NCBI GenBank assembly: GCA_037447655.1 | Contig: JBBHKE010001770.1 | Span: forward strand, 196,704 to 260,703 | Source of the DNA: Zygnema cylindricum | Taxonomy: Eukaryota; Streptophyta; Zygnematophyceae; Zygnematales; Zygnemataceae | DNA: 64,000 bases | Direction: 5' to 3' | In this document: piece by piece, positions 46,330 to 59,708 of the stretch | Numbering within the stretch: position 1 is the stretch's first letter | Layout of the letters: each line of letters starts with the position of its first letter | Notes under the pieces: generated by a model | Seen by the model: only the letters and a program-made list of their open reading frames with translations | Database searches by the model: none | Told to the model about the DNA's origin: nothing | Program-made: the position numbers and the translations under genes

Positions 46330-46607
46330 CTCAAAAGAACCTTATGGTTTCCGCTTTGCAATGCATTTCATTTGTCGTTGTAACCGAAGAACTAGAAGAG
46401 TACATAGCGAATGCACTTCAGTTGCTGTTCCCCCAGGAGGGAGTACATCATCGACAAATTCAAAAAATCGGCAGCGTAAGTCAATTCGGTTGCTATGAGC
46501 TTGAAGCAAATGCACTCAAAAATGCTAGCTAAAGGAGTCGCACGAGGATGTCAACAAAACTGGAAAGCAGAAAAGAGTAACTGGAAAACGGTTCTATGAT
46601 CGCGTAC

Positions 46608-46694
46608 CGCCACATTTCCGTTTCCGTCCGTCCTCCCACTGAAGAAGGCGGTAATGGAGTCCGATCCTTTTTGAATAATGCAGCTTGCGTTGAA
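46608..46694 (-). CDS. Root_cap gene, exon 1 found
   Basis: 87 nt, phase 0 both sides: acceptor ATTTTCAG, donor GTACGC. Reads FNASCIIQKGSDSITAFF then SGRTDGNGNVA. It joins in frame to exon 2. It would form the first strand of the expansin-like fold if that reading is right. Further 5' exons with a start codon and signal peptide must exist but were not recognised. Confidence 0.65.
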
Positions 46695-47472
46695 CTGAAA
46701 TTTTCACCCCATTTTTCCATCCAAGGTTAGAGCTGGACGTTGGTGAGACCGCTAACTGTAGCTGTTATGCCTAAATTAGCAATTCATTCAATCCAGAATT
46801 GACGACCGCTGTAATTTTGACAAAAATGCAGTACTCCCAGTTTGACGCGAATTTAATTGGATGTGGAAATGTGAGAATAAACATATCACATGAGATTGAA
46901 CTTTGATGGATAAGGACCAATCGACATAGGCAAATGAACAGTAATTTTCGGATTTTGGCTAGAAAATTGTGTCCATCGTTGCGAACGGAAAATTGAGAAA
47001 TTCACCGTATTATAAAGGCATCGGAAATCCACCCACGTTTTCAGAGACGTTTCTGATGTTCTTTAAGCCATATAAACTGAAACGTACGAGTAAAAGACGT
47101 TTCCCATTCAGCATACTCAAGTCCCAAGCCGCTCTGGCAGCTCCAGTTAGTCGACAAAATTGCCGAAAGACCAATGATGAACCCACTAGATTTGGAATGT
47201 GACGTTACTAATAAACCCGAAAGGTACCCAGAAAAAGTTCAAAGACATTCCCATTCCAAATTCACAAAACTCTCTCCCTCTCCCTCTCTCCCCACAGTTT
47301 CCCCTCCTAGTGACATGGCGAGGCCCTCACTCTTTTGTAAAGCAGCGAGTAGTCGCTGTCACTTTGTGTGAAGCCTCCGTCGTGACATCTGTCACAGTAC
47401 GCACGTGTGTAGAGCGTCACAGCCCTCTGCCACATCACACAACATGCCACGTCAACATTGCCACATCATCAT
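46695..47472. other. Upstream region of the Root_cap gene
   Basis: No coding exon recognised. Contains a CT-rich run at 47272-47296 (CTCTCTCCCTCTCCCTC) and a TATAAT-like word near 47012. The true promoter and first exon may lie here. Confidence 0.3.
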
Positions 47473-47930
47473 TGTTAGGATTACAATGTGGGATTTTGGT
47501 TCAGTTTTAGTGTGGATCAGTTTTTGTCGCACGTCACGTCGCGCATTATGTTTCGTTTCATTAGTACTTTTGTACTTTTCAGTTTCGTTTGATTAAGTGT
47601 GAACGTTTGGTCTTTTTCGTTTGTATGCGAGAGTTCTAGTACTTTCGGTTTGTGCGTGTACGTCTAGAAATTTTGTTTCGTGTAAATTACGTTATACTTA
47701 AAGTACGGTACCTCTAGATATTTCGTTTCGAGAATTTTCAGTTTGCGTCGTACTCTATTTTACGTCCAAGTACATGTGACGCTTCTAGAATTAGATTTCT
47801 AGATGTAATCTGCGACTAAGTTAAAATGCCAGCCAGTGAGGGAATTAGATACCACTAAGGAGAACCCAACGAGAAATCAATGTAGCGTTAATGTATGTGA
47901 ATTAATGTGAGTTTCCTCTTCTGAATTATG
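47473..47930 (+). repeat. LTR fragment of the 33.5-kb copia family
   Basis: Starts TGTTAGGATTACAATGTGGG and follows the 33526 LTR until about 47930 (TTCTGAATTAT), after which the match stops. The last roughly 130 bp and any internal region are missing. Confidence 0.85.
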
Positions 47931-49289
47931 TGACTGGGGAGCGTCGTTTGCTTTTGTTCAAATGTAAATTACTGAGGCTTCGGAATATATAGTTTCAAAT
48001 ACACAATGTAGAGTGGATAAAGTCGAACGGAAAAATCTGAAGGAGGAGCAGGAAGAGGAGTTGCTTCAGGATTTTCTGCTTTCGCTTCATTTAAACAGTG
48101 AAAGATACAGAAAACGACAAAATCTTCAGTTAGTGCGAAAGTCGGTGGCTTATCCGTTAGGACCGATACAACTGTCTGTTGAGGGAGTCGTTGGTGATCG
48201 TTGTTTGCCCCATTGATTACTGTACGGAGGCATTCGGAATTTTCAAACTGCAGATTTGCAGCAGATCTTTTTTTTTTGGAACTTATGAACCGTCGAACTC
48301 AGCATGATGCCGTACAGGAGATCATGTCTGTGCAGGTGTCCTCTCAGTGGATTCCGTACTGTTTTCTGGTAAAAATCCAAATCAGAATATAATCGCAGAA
48401 AAGATTTGCGACACGAAATGTTTTGGCACATGTAACTCGTGGTCGTGACGTGACCTAAGGGCTCGACGCAATAAGGGATTTTTAATTTTTTGGTCCAAAG
48501 TCGGGTTGTACAATAAAATGCGATGAGCCGTACAATAGACCCGAGAAAGCTCAATGATTGCGATAGCCGCGGGAAATCCAGGGGTCAGTTATATTGACAC
48601 GTGATTTCTTACGGGAGAGATAAAAAATAAGGATACACGAAATATTTCCAGTAAAATTTTTGGTAATTCGTATTTTAGTCCTTGAAATTCAAATGATTCG
48701 TCCAATTTTGTTAGTTGCTTCTCAAAAAAACTTTTGTGACGCGTAGAATTCTGTAGCCTCTTAAAAATGTACTTTCAAAAAAATAAAAGTTTTTGCCTTT
48801 TTGTACCCGGATGATTTTTCCATCGCAAGTTTTGTAATAGAGTTGTACCGTATTTTATTACCGTACGAAATACACGGTAATCATTGAACTGATTGTGATT
48901 CCCGAGATCGGAGTTGGGACTATTTTCATCGGAGCGAAAAGCTTTTGCGAAAAGCTTTGTCGGGACGTGAAAGTACAGTGCCCGCCGACAAGCTAGGCAG
49001 CTTACTGTACGGTGCAGGTAAAAGCTAATATGTACGGCTTCGTAACATAGAGCTTTCTGCCACGATGGAAAGGCGCCCTTACAAATGGGAGCAGGTCCGG
49101 TTTGGAGCTGAAAACCTAACCCAAAAGGACGCGTGGATCGTTAACCAATGGCGTGAATTGCCTTCTGTTGAATGACTTTCGTCGGTATTATTCATAGTTC
49201 AAAAGTAGCCAAGTAGGTGAAAGTAGGCCCATACAATATGCCTATTGTACGCAAAACATACAATATGACCTTAAGACCCATATTGTATT
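47931..49289. other. Intergenic interval; no supported gene
   Basis: A short open stretch at 48013-48216 (ERKNLKEEQEEELLQDFLL...) is Gln/Glu-rich and has no recognisable family. The bases just before the next LTR (49229-49290) contain inverted copies of ATACAATAT. Confidence 0.4.
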
Positions 49290-49721
49290 TGTTAGGTTCT
49301 TTGTGCAACGGCGTCTCAGTTCTGTTGAGCGCCGTAATATAATTAAAGTAGTTGCGTGTGTTGTTTCGTGCGTAGTACTTTAGATTCGTACGGTAGTCAT
49401 ATGATTTCGTTTGGTACCTTATACTTATGTACGGCGGTCTCATATTTTCGTATAGTACCGCGTACAGTATTTCTTTTCGTTGGTACTTTGTGTTGATTGG
49501 TTCGCGCGCGTACTTTTGTACGACGTGCGATAGAGTAGTACCTTTGGTAGGAGTTTGGAGTATTTAGGACTTAGTCGTTTGGGGGAAAAGGTATCTTTTG
49601 TAAGGGGAAAATTTCCGGTGAAATATATTTTGTCGTTTGCTGGAGTGTCTTCTTCTTGCTGTCTCTTGCTTCCGCTTCATATTCTATCTTTCTTCTATCC
49701 TTGTGTGTATCGATCCTAACA
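49290..49721 (+). repeat. 5' LTR of copia element 2 (432 bp)
   Basis: Begins TGTTAGGTTC and ends GATCCTAACA, followed after AG by TGGTATCGGAGC (49724-49735), the tRNA-Met primer site. Confidence 0.8.
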
Positions 49722-49762
49722 AGTGGTATCGGAGCTAGTTTGCTCCTTTAAGAGATCTCAAA

Positions 49763-51330
49763 GTGGCAAGTCTTGCCGCCATGGGGGGAAAGAAGAAAAA
49801 GTTCTCATCCACACCTTCTCCTATTGCGACTCCTAATCCGGATCTACCGGATCTACCATATCTGGCCGATTCATCTCCAGATCAGAGTGTGAAAGATTTC
49901 GGCTTCGGAGGAGAGACGACTTTTGAAAAGGGTTCTCCCTCCAACCTACTTCCAAAGGAGGAGAAAGAGAAACAAGAAGGGGTGGTGTTGACCGAAGATC
50001 GTCTCAATGAGTTGTTTGACGGCTTTCTCACTCTTGTAGATCAACGGATCACGGATGCCAATCGAAAGGGGAAGTTTAAGGTAGAGGAGAAGGATCCGAT
50101 CTTGAATACTTTTGAGGTGGCTTCGGATGGAGGGGTCGAGGATGACGATATTTTGAGGGAGGCTCTCCGAAAGGGAAAGTTTGTGATCGAGATCGATTCG
50201 GATCTTGAATATGAATCCGATGACTAGTTACCGATCCCTTCCATGCCGGGGAAGATCGTCCTCTTTAACGGATCTAACTATCAAATATGGAAGAAATATA
50301 TCAAGGCACAACTTATCCTCCGTCACCTTTGGAAGATCGTGAATGGAGAAGAAAAGATGTCAATCGACAATCCGAAGGCTCGTCGCCTTTAGAAGAAGAA
50401 AAATCTTGCCGCAATCACCAGTCTTATGCAATCTTGTACCTCATCGGTGCATGATCATTTTCTTACCCGAGATACGGCCCACGAGTGTTGGAAGGCGCTC
50501 GAAAGCCAATTTGAGAAGGGGCTCCAAAACAAGGGGCAATATCCTTACTCAGACTTTATCCAATTTAAGATAAAGTCTAACGAATCGATCGATGATGCGA
50601 TAAGCGATACAATATTATTGTGGAGCAACCCTCGAATAACGACCGGATTATTATCGAGGAGGATAAAGTGATCGGTATCATCAATGCGTTACCTGACAAT
50701 CTTACTTACCTTAAGGAAATACTTTGGGTGCAAACTAATCCGACTTATGAATTTATCGTGAATTATCTTAAAACCACCGAGAGAAATCGCGGAGGTCCTC
50801 CTAAAGCTTCGGCCTCGGGTGGATCTCTGAACGCATACTGCGAAGAACCCGCAGATCTAAATTTTCTCCGTGGGGGAAGAGAGGGAAGGGGAAGAGGAGG
50901 CGGATCTAAGGGGAAGGGGGAGAAGCAACGAAAGGAGGGGAAACTTTCCCGACCAACCTCCTTTCCAAGACCAGTCTGCAGTGACCTGTTTTCGCCGCAA
51001 CAAGGCCGGTCATATGTCCTCCTCATGCCCGGATAAGGAGAAACAATGCCACTATTGTAGAAAATGGGGACATATTAGTCCCCAATGTTACGCGAGATCT
51101 GACGGCGGCGGCAACCACGGCGGCGGCGGCAGCGGCGACTGCAGCGGCAAATTTAATGGACGTGGCGGTGGTCGATTTGATAGAGGGGGGCGCGATGGAC
51201 GTGGCGGCCGATTTGGCGGCCATGGACACTTCGTCGAGGAAAATGATGAAAGGGAAGAAGGTCCTATCACCTTTTCCACGTTAAACGTCACTAACGAAAC
51301 TACGTCCTTTGAAACGCAAAACGACAAGGA
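49763..51330 (+). pseudogene. Copia element 2 Gag
   Basis: Starts MASLAAMGGKKKKFSS; an inner ATG gives MGGKKKKF as in element 1. Gag core: GSNYQIWKKYIKAQLIL, ECWKALESQFEKGLQNK, NESIDDAIS, then the nucleocapsid region. The first knuckle reads CFRRNKAGHMSSSC with Arg for the second Cys; the second, CHYCRKWGHISPQC, is intact. A Gly/Arg-rich stretch follows (GGGGSGDCSGKFNGRGGG). Broken by TAG at 50225, a TAG near 50390 and frameshifts near 50600 and 50900. Confidence 0.9.
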
Positions 51331-53094
51331 GTGGATTATAGACTCCGGCGCTTCGCATCATGTATGTACGGACGACACACTTTTCGACAAAATGCGCGCC
51401 TTGGCGGTACCTAAAATTATTAATGTCGTCAGTGGTCAAGTTATTTTTATTGGTACATTTGGAACTGTACGACTTGACTTGATTTCGCTAGATCTAAATG
51501 GATCTGAGCGAATCTTTGAGATCCAGCTGTTAAATGTGCTTTATATTTCGGGCGGCTCAACAATTCTTTTGAGGGTACCCCAAATCCAGAGATCTGGCGG
51601 GAGCGTGTACTCTTTGGGAGACTCGACAATCAAAATCGTACGATCTGATAGAGTCACAATCGGTGAAGGCGAAGTATCTGACGCATTTCATAGTCGTCTA
51701 ATGTGGAGGCGACCGAAATTGAAACGTAATGAATACGACATCATAAGTCAGATCGCAAAAATTAAGGGCGATTTGACGCTATGGCATCATCGCATGTGCC
51801 ATACGTCGGATGAAAATCTCAAACGTATGATCAAAGCCGGTTGCACGCGCGGCTTAGATCTGACGTGAAGAGAAAAAGCCAACGGTTGTGACGGATGTAA
51901 TCAAGGGCGTTAGATCCGAAAAAACCGCATCCTACCAAGGACTCTGACTTTCGGTGAACTCACCCACTTGAAAAGGTACACGTGGATTTATGATGCAATG
52001 TTAAACCTAAGAGTTTAGGAGGAAACAAATATATAATGGTAATTGTGGACGATTACTCAAGGCTCACATGTGTTTACCTTCTCAAAAATAAATCCGATGC
52101 ATCCGCAAAATTCGAGGAGTGGCATGTTATGGCCAAACGAAAATGTGAACGGAAATTAAAGGCGGTTCGATTCCATAACGGCGGGGAATTTAAGGCATTT
52201 GATCCTTATTGCAAGAAATGGGGGATCCGACAAGAATTTACGGCATCATACTCATCAGAGTCGAATAGAATTGCCGAGCGCAAAAATCGAACTCTTCAAG
52301 AAATGCTGCGCTCGATGATTCATGGATCAGGAAGAAAGGAGTATTCATGGGGAGATGCAATCCTAACGGTCAATTATATTTGCAATCGTCGACTTACCTC
52401 TATTTTTGGGCAACAAGACTCCTCGTGAACTTTGGTATGGTCGAAAACCCGCATTACATCATTTGCGAATTTGGGGGGTGTCGTGCGACGATGTACATGG
52501 AATCGGTTAAAACGACGAGGTAAATTTTCTTCTCGTAGTTGGTCGGGAATCTTTGTGGGGTATAGCTCCAAAGGGAGTTTATACCGGGTTTATGATTCGA
52601 TTCGTCATGTAATTGAAGAGAGTCGTAATGTGAATTTCCACGAGGATCTTAAATTTGTTATTTCTCGTTCTGAAAAAATCTCTGCTAATCATGATTTTCT
52701 TGAAGTGAATGAATCTCTCTGTTTTCCTCATCTCGATGATTCGGATTCCGAAAATGAGGCGGATCCGGTCGTCAATATTAAGAGGGGGAAAGCTAATTCC
52801 GAAACTCATCCGGAAATAGTTAATTTTGACGAGATCCGAAGTGAAAAATCCGAAATGTCTTCGGACACTCGTCGACCTAAAAGTTCTAAATCTCCGAGTG
52901 CTTCTTTCCACGAGGAAGAAACCGAAATTGACAAATCCACAAACGGAAAAGAAAATGAGAATCCATTACGAAGGAGTAAACTTGAGACGAGGGGGAAGAA
53001 GCCGGATCGGTTATCATTTGATCGCAAAGGTGGAAATGTCGAAAATTCCAATTATTTTATTTCGCCCGCCATGGAGGAGGCATTTATTTTGTAG
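51331..53094 (+). pseudogene. Copia element 2 protease and integrase
   Basis: Protease WIIDSGASHHVCTDD (51334-51380). Finger LWHHRMCHTSDENL. Integrase core MVIVDDYSRLTCVYLL, RFHNGGEFKAF (His in place of the catalytic Asp of RSDNGGE) and YSSESNRIAERKNRTLQ. A stop (TGA 51866) and frame breaks near 51900-52035 and 52430 disrupt it. The tail (DDSDSENEADPVV ... MEEAFIL) resembles element 1, and TAG at 53092 again stands where the frame otherwise reads on with Gln. Confidence 0.9.
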
Positions 53095-53333
53095 CAATCA
53101 TTGACCGAGAATATGCCCGGTGATCCCCAATCTTAGGCCGAGGCACGAAGCTCTATGGATTGGGAGGATAAGTGGAAACCGGCGAGGGAGAGAGAATTAA
53201 AATCCATTATCGATAATAAAACTTTTGAGGAGGTAATTTTACCGGAGGGGAAGAAGGCGATTGATGCCAAATGGATATTTAAAACAAAAACTGGTGCTAC
53301 AGGGGAGATAATAAAACATAAGGCTAGATTGGT
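53095..53333 (+). pseudogene. Copia element 2 reverse transcriptase, 5' part (interrupted)
   Basis: Reads MDWEDKWKPARERELKSI, KKAIDAKWIFKTKTGATG and HKARLV, and is cut here by the gypsy insertion. The reading resumes at 63466 with CKGF. TGGT at 53330-53333 is repeated at 63466-63469. Confidence 0.93.
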
Positions 53334-54654
53334 TGTCATGCACGATTATATTTTATAGCCTATGGAGGAATTTCGACCCTATTACGACTTCATTGGATGC
53401 GGTTTCGGACCAATTTTGGAGTTAGTTATTATTGGGCCGGCAAGGCACCAAAAGCTATTTTTGAGAGACGATTTTGACTCCACCGTTTATTGTTTTTGAT
53501 CTGGAATCGAACGTCCTATTAAATTCTATGTAGCGTAGCTGATAGAACTTTACTTTACTTAATTTGGATAATTAGGCTACGAGATATGTTAGGTCAAAGT
53601 AGTCTTTTGGTACAGTTTTTGAAAACTTTGATGTACACTAACTTTGCAACGGATCATTCAAATACGCTGTATTTTATATTGGTAGATAAAACTTTTTAAT
53701 ACCTTTTCAATAAGATTTGGTTTGTATTAATCAAATAGATATTTGGAGAGATATGGCAGTTTCTGTAAACTGCATAATATAGGTTAATTACTGACTTTTC
53801 GAAGTAATGATTGCTTTTGTCGGTTGGAAATTGGTACAGGCTGTCCAACCGACGGTTCATAAGTCAAAGGTTCTGACGTTTTCGGGAATTAAACATAGAA
53901 TAAGTCCCGTAGTGTCAGTTTTTGATGCTAAGTATTAGTTCTAAGTGTTTTAGGTTGTTGGAACTCAATATTGCCTTGGAAATGAAGGCTCTGAACTGTC
54001 CTCTCAATTCTGTCGCCTTCCGAAACCTTAATTCATCAGAAAAGAGCTATTTTGCCAGCCTCCCTTTTGCCATCTTTTGATCATGTTGGAGTTGCCTTGC
54101 AGTTAGTCAATTAGTCTCTTGTTTGGCAACAAGGATACTTGGGGCTTTCTGATTGCAATAGTCCTTGGGGGTCTGAAGGAGGGAGTTGGACGGATCCCTG
54201 ATTTGGAGGGATCCGTGGGTTTTTGGGACCTTCGGAGTCTGATCGTGGGAGTTTTCCGTGGCATCAGTTCGCTCCTCTGGGTGGGTCAAAACCCTTATTG
54301 AGTTTGCATCCGGGGACGCTTGGATGTTTACTTGATTTTTTGTCTGTAATATTTTTGTAATATGTTTTTGGTATTATGGTGAATGGCTTCTGATAGAGTA
54401 GAAGGCAATATTGTTTAGTCTGCAGAGATCACTGTCATAAATGTTATGGCAGTCTAAATTATTTCCATTTTGATTTGATTTGTTAATTCCCAGAATTAGG
54501 GTTATTGTTAACTTACTTTTGTTTAAGTTGTTAGCATAGCCCACCGAGCTTGGTGATGTTAAAGCTCGCGGTTAGACAGAAGTGAGAGACCGTGCATTGT
54601 TGTATTTCTTATAAGGTGCACTTGTGTCTTTGATTTCAGTTTATTTTATTTAAA
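53334..54654 (+). other. 5' non-coding leader of the gypsy-DNMT insertion
   Basis: Starts TGTCATGCACGATT. The first 405 bp recur at 62027-62430. Promoter and LTR-derived signals probably lie here, but no clear PBS or LTR end could be found before the Gag start at 54655. Confidence 0.5.
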
Positions 54655-57600
54655 ATGTCAAAAAAAAATGTAGATGGATGTTGGAATGGTAGGGGAGGTG
54701 GGGGGGCACCTCGTAGAGACATGTTTGGAACCCCGGAAATGGGTGAAACTAGTTTTTCTTCCCGGAGGGCTGGCCAAATTTCTGCAGATTCGGGGAAGCC
54801 ATCGGTGCCATCGGTTTCTCCTACAGGTGGAGGACAAGACCCTCCAAATCTCCCAAGTCCTTCCCCAATTTCTCCTCTTCCGTCCACTCCTCCCATTGGG
54901 ATGTCAACTGAAGATTTCCCCACTCTAGCAGAATCCGTTGAGCGAAGACGAGCTTCTCGGCCATTTCCACCAATTAGGAGGGCTTCACATTCTCGTTCTT
55001 CTTATTCGGCAGCTTCCACTCACTCTCCTATAACTGGACCAGCTACCCGTGCTAAGCAACCTCACCTTAAGTTCCCAATTCCACCACCAGACTTACAGGA
55101 AATCGTTGGGAGGAACGAGCTTAGGGCTTTGTATGCGCAACAATCACGTGATCGAAGGGGTCCTAAAGATACTAATAGAGGAGCTAGGTCGAGAGCAGAC
55201 GTGTCCGAATCATGGAGGAGCCAGGGGAAGGAAAAGCCGAAGATTTCTCCGCTACCACATTCTGATTTTTCGACCGCCGAATCCGTTACTTTGGGGAGCG
55301 GTTATGGAAGACGAAACCCGAGGGATCTAACAGCTAGGAGGCCTATATTGGACCTAGGGGATTCCTCAACATTGAATTTTCCCACATCTTCACCACCTTC
55401 TCCCAATTTTGGCAAGGTTTCGTCGAAAGAGGGGAAAATTACTGACTTTCCTTCACCCACGGGGGGGGGGGGGGAAATCAAGAGCAAGGAGGAGTAATTT
55501 CGGAATTAGTTGTAGAAGGGGTACAACCTGATTTACTGGTCCAGATTTCAGAGTTACATGAGGTAGAGGGAAAAAATTGGAACACTCGGAGATCCAATTT
55601 TGGGGGAAGTAGAGGAAGGGGGCGCAGATGCTACACCAGAGGTTGAACAACGAGATTGGAGTCTTTTCTCAAATAAATCGGTAGGGATTGAGCCTATAGT
55701 GGAGGGGGATTTGGGCGTAGGTGGAACAGGTCCAAGGGATGACTTATTTCCTATTCCATCATTGGTACTTACTCCAACCAACAATCCAGAACTAGACTCC
55801 CTCCTTTTTCGATACAGATCTGCAAGGGCTCCTGATCCAGGAGAAGCACCTTTGGAAGAGGTCCCGGATATAGATCAGATTCCGACCCCCATTCCTCGAC
55901 ATTTTGAGCATCTCCTTCCCATTCCTCCCCCTATCGATCATATTTTTCCTCCCATTATGCGTTCCGTTGGACACCAACGGTTTGATTTAACTGGGCTGAT
56001 GTCTGCCATTCAAGTTGAATTAAACATTGGGGTAGAGAGAGATGCTTCTACAGGGTTAGGGAAGAGTGGAAAGGGACAGATTGGGATTCGAACGGTCACG
56101 AAAATTAGAAGGGAAGTGGGGGAATCGTCCAGGGCAACAACTAAACCATTGGGGGTTGGGCGATTGTCTGGGAAAAGACCACAAGGGGTTAGAGGGACTG
56201 ATGATACTCTCTCTTGATCTGATGCATTGGTACAGGAAAAGACAGGGACGGAAGCAACACACATTTCATCACCAAATGGAACAGACAATCGGAGAGTTAG
56301 ACTTCGAGTGGATCCAAGGGTGATTTTCAAGGAGAATTTTCAAAAAGTACAAGAAAATTTGGAAATTAGATTGCAACAACTCTCACCCACTCCTGTAGCT
56401 ATATCCCTTATCATTCCCCATATCAGAACAAACCCCTCTCCTTCACCTCCTTCTCCCTCTAGCTCCTCCACCTCGTCTTCTGCACCGTCTTCACCCATTT
56501 CTCCTATTCCGCCTACTAGAGACTTAGACCCCAATCCCACCTTTAGCTCATCTCATTCCCATCCTCCACCTATTGGGGAAGAGGAACATGTGCACCGGCA
56601 GGGTGATGGAGGTAAAATCATAGAGAAATCAATTTCATCTCATTCCCCTCCTTCTTCACCATCCACCCCTTCTTCCCCTTCCTCTTCAAAATCCTCGTCA
56701 GTTGTTCCTGATTCTTGTAGCCCTTCAAGGCCACCCGATCCTCCTTCACCGAGTGGGAGTGTGCCATCTTCTGGAAATCCCCTTTCTCCTATCTTTGATA
56801 CCAGTACCAGGGAAACCAGGGGGTTTCGATTGCCGTTTGAGGACGGTTTCCGGATGGGGGATAACTCGAGGTTATTTACAGGGGATGCATCGGGCATTTC
56901 TTTTTCCTTGTTTAAACTCCAATGGGAGTCTTTTTATGCCGCTGAAGTTAACAAGTATCGAGGAGGTGTTGTACCGATAGACTAAGAGCGGATGTTATTT
57001 CCCATGATGGTGGATCGATTGGCAGGAGGGGCTTTATCGGATTACATGGAGAGGAAGACGGGTTTAACTTCTCCAACCATCAAAATTTCAGATCCGACCT
57101 TAGACCACGCCCATGTAACTGCGGTTGCTGATCTAGAGGCAACTATCTGTCACCCAATTTCAGCCACGTACACGTTTGATGATAAGTTACGTGATGAGAC
57201 ATTGGCTTACTCCCAGATGAAGAGATCAGAGTATGCCGCAATTGCTGCTACGAGGATGGAGGCGAATTCCCAACCTTGTACCACATTATTGGGTATATGG
57301 GAGACTCAGTATACCGAGCGAAATGAGGCTTCCATGCGAGAGTTCCATGAATTTAAACGAAAGCCAGATGAAACTCCTCTCACTATGTACAACCGCCTTG
57401 CTAATCTTTGTGTTCAGACTCAGCAAGATATTAAGAATCCGTTGATAATTGCTAAGTTTGAACACGCGTTATCAAAATTCCTTGATCTGAAAACGACCCG
57501 AAATTTAGAGAATTGGACAGCCCAAAAGGCTCTCAATGGACATCCTATCACTGCTTTTGATCTTGCTACCGTTGCTCAAAAATACCATGATCATTTTGCA

Positions 57601-57980
57601 GATCGAGAAGCTCAAGAGAGGACCATGACAGGGAAAGTTCGAAAAGAGGAAGCATTTGCTGGATCCAACACTCCTTTTGTCACCATTGCTGAATTAAATG
57701 CCGCCGTATCTCGAGCAATGAAGGGGAAAGGAGTGGCTGAACCGAATCTGCAAGCTCACGGAGCGGATAGACAAATCTTATTCTCATGCAACAATTGTGG
57801 ACAAGTTGGACATGGGTGGCAAAAATGTCCGAGACCTTTATCAGTTGAGTTAGTAGCAAAGAGGGCAAAGATTGACGACGAACGAGATGCTCGGAATGTG
57901 GCACGTGGAATTGGTGATCAGAAAAACGGAAAGGATGGTGGAGGTCGAGATCACGGGAAAGGAGGTGACACATCAGATGC
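54655..57980 (+). pseudogene. Gypsy-DNMT element Gag (long, Pro/Ser-rich N-terminus)
   Basis: Opens MSKKNVDGCWNGRGG with a long low-complexity Pro/Ser region (STEDFPTLAESVERRRASR, SPPSPSSSSTSSSAP). The Gag core lies at about 56830-57650 (SLFKLQWESFYAAEVNKYRG, then WETQYTERNEASMREFHEF and NRLANLCVQTQQDIKNPL), like retrotransposon Gag helices, followed by a zinc knuckle CNNCGQVGHGWQKC at about 57787-57828. TGA at 56216 and TAA at 56983 interrupt it, as does a G-run frameshift near 55461. The total of over 1000 codons is long for gypsy Gag. Confidence 0.85.
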
Positions 57981-59708
57981 ACGCAGGTGGAATTTCAGAG
58001 AATTCGTCGAATTAAGCTTCCTCAGTTGGACCATCGGAACATTCCTGATGATTTGCGGGCAAAGTTCTCTACTCCCAACACGACATGCGAGGCGTGTGGA
58101 TATCAGAGCCATACGGCGGCTCAATGTTTTCGAAAACACGGGATTCCGAAAGAAATGCTTAAATATGTGAAAACTAATCCTGCTACCGGGAAGGCATTTA
58201 TGAGTATTCCGACATTTTGTCACATTTATCTTCCTCGTGGGACATTTCAACCCGAGGGGGAGAGGAATGAACCAGATCCGGTTTGGGGGGCACAATTCGG
58301 AAAACCAACAGCTTTTGAAACAAAATTACAGAAAGAGTTGTCGGAAGATAAACTCAAACTTGATTTATTGATGAGAGAGAACGCAAGCAAAGGTGCTTCT
58401 TCTTCAAAGTCGAAAAAAAAATTAGAGAAAGAGGCACGGTTGGCTTACCTAACTCAGCAAATGGCAGCTTTACAGACAGAAGATTCAGATTCAGAGGAGG
58501 ATCCGGAAGGATGGGAGAGTTCAGACCACTCTCGGATGAGTGGATTGTTTGCAGGTGATCCGATTTTGTTTAATGTTGGCATTGGAGAGAGTAGGAGACA
58601 ATTAAGAAAAACCACTGAGGATCAAAGGAAAGACAAGTTACCAGCGAAACCCATTGATCATGAGAGGAAGGGGCAATCTGACATTCTTTCTTTTACCCCT
58701 CGGCAAGTCCTTTTGAAGACGAAAGTCGGTTTGGGGGTTAAGGCCGATTCTCCCCCACCACCTCCACCAAAAATGACCACTTCTGTTGATCCAACCTCTG
58801 ATCCAGTCCCACCAGACACAATTGAAGACAAATCGGACAAATCCTCTACTTCTCCTCTCACCATTAAGGTGGAATCTCATCCTACTTCGGTATCGAATCC
58901 GCCTGTCACACCTTCTCGGCCCTCCGCCATGTTGGTGGATCTTCTCATCCCACACTCTATAGAGTTAGTTCGCACTTTGGCTAACTCCCACCAAATTTCG
59001 GATAAGGAACTCATTTCGGCATTAGGATCTAAGATCACCGGCAGGGTGACATCCACAGATGCCTTTGGAGCACCCATTTCATCTTCCGCTTCCAGTTTCG
59101 GTAGCTCGACAAAGGTGCCAATCGCCGATAGGGATTACTCCTCTTTAGCCGTTGCATATATTGGAAATTCTATTGGACACTTTAAGATCAATAGTTTTGG
59201 TGGTTTTCTCCAGACAGTGGTTGATACTGGTGCCCTTCCTAACCTTATATCTACTAGTGCGTTGGAGAAGTTACCACCCAATTGCAGGCAAAAAGTATTC
59301 CCAAGCAAGGTGTGCCTAAATACAGTCAGTAGTGGTAATCAACCAGTTTTTGGTATGGTGAAGGGCATGGACATCGAATTTGGGGATGATGCAGGTCAGA
59401 AGATTTCTATTCGCCTTCCTTTCCTTGTGGTCGAGGGCAACCAGTTTGAAATTTTATCGGGAACACACACTTGGACCCGATTGGGAGCCATGGTAGATTT
59501 TTGGAGCGAACAAATCTGCATTCGGGATTTGCCAACTTCACCGGTTCGTCGAGTTTTTGTCCCTCTCACCTTGTGGGGACGTCACCATTCCCAAGAGGCA
59601 GCAGCAGACTGCTACCCTGTTTACACTAGCAATGTGTCCTCAATTCATTCTTCTAAATTTTCCGTGGAATCGGAGGATGAATCCACCAACATTGCACCGC
59701 TTGTATAG
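57981..59708 (+). pseudogene. Gypsy-DNMT element second zinc knuckle and retropepsin
   Basis: After a frameshift near 57980 the frame is open for 570 codons. It has a second Cys-rich motif (CEACGYQSHTAAQC), a charged spacer, then an aspartic protease with active site VVDTGALPNLIS (59220-59255) and flap/closing residues near FLVVEGNQFEILSGTHTW. It cuts the polyprotein. The frame meets TAG at 59706 and continues in the same frame directly into the methyltransferase, so protease and methyltransferase were probably one polyprotein. Confidence 0.85.
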
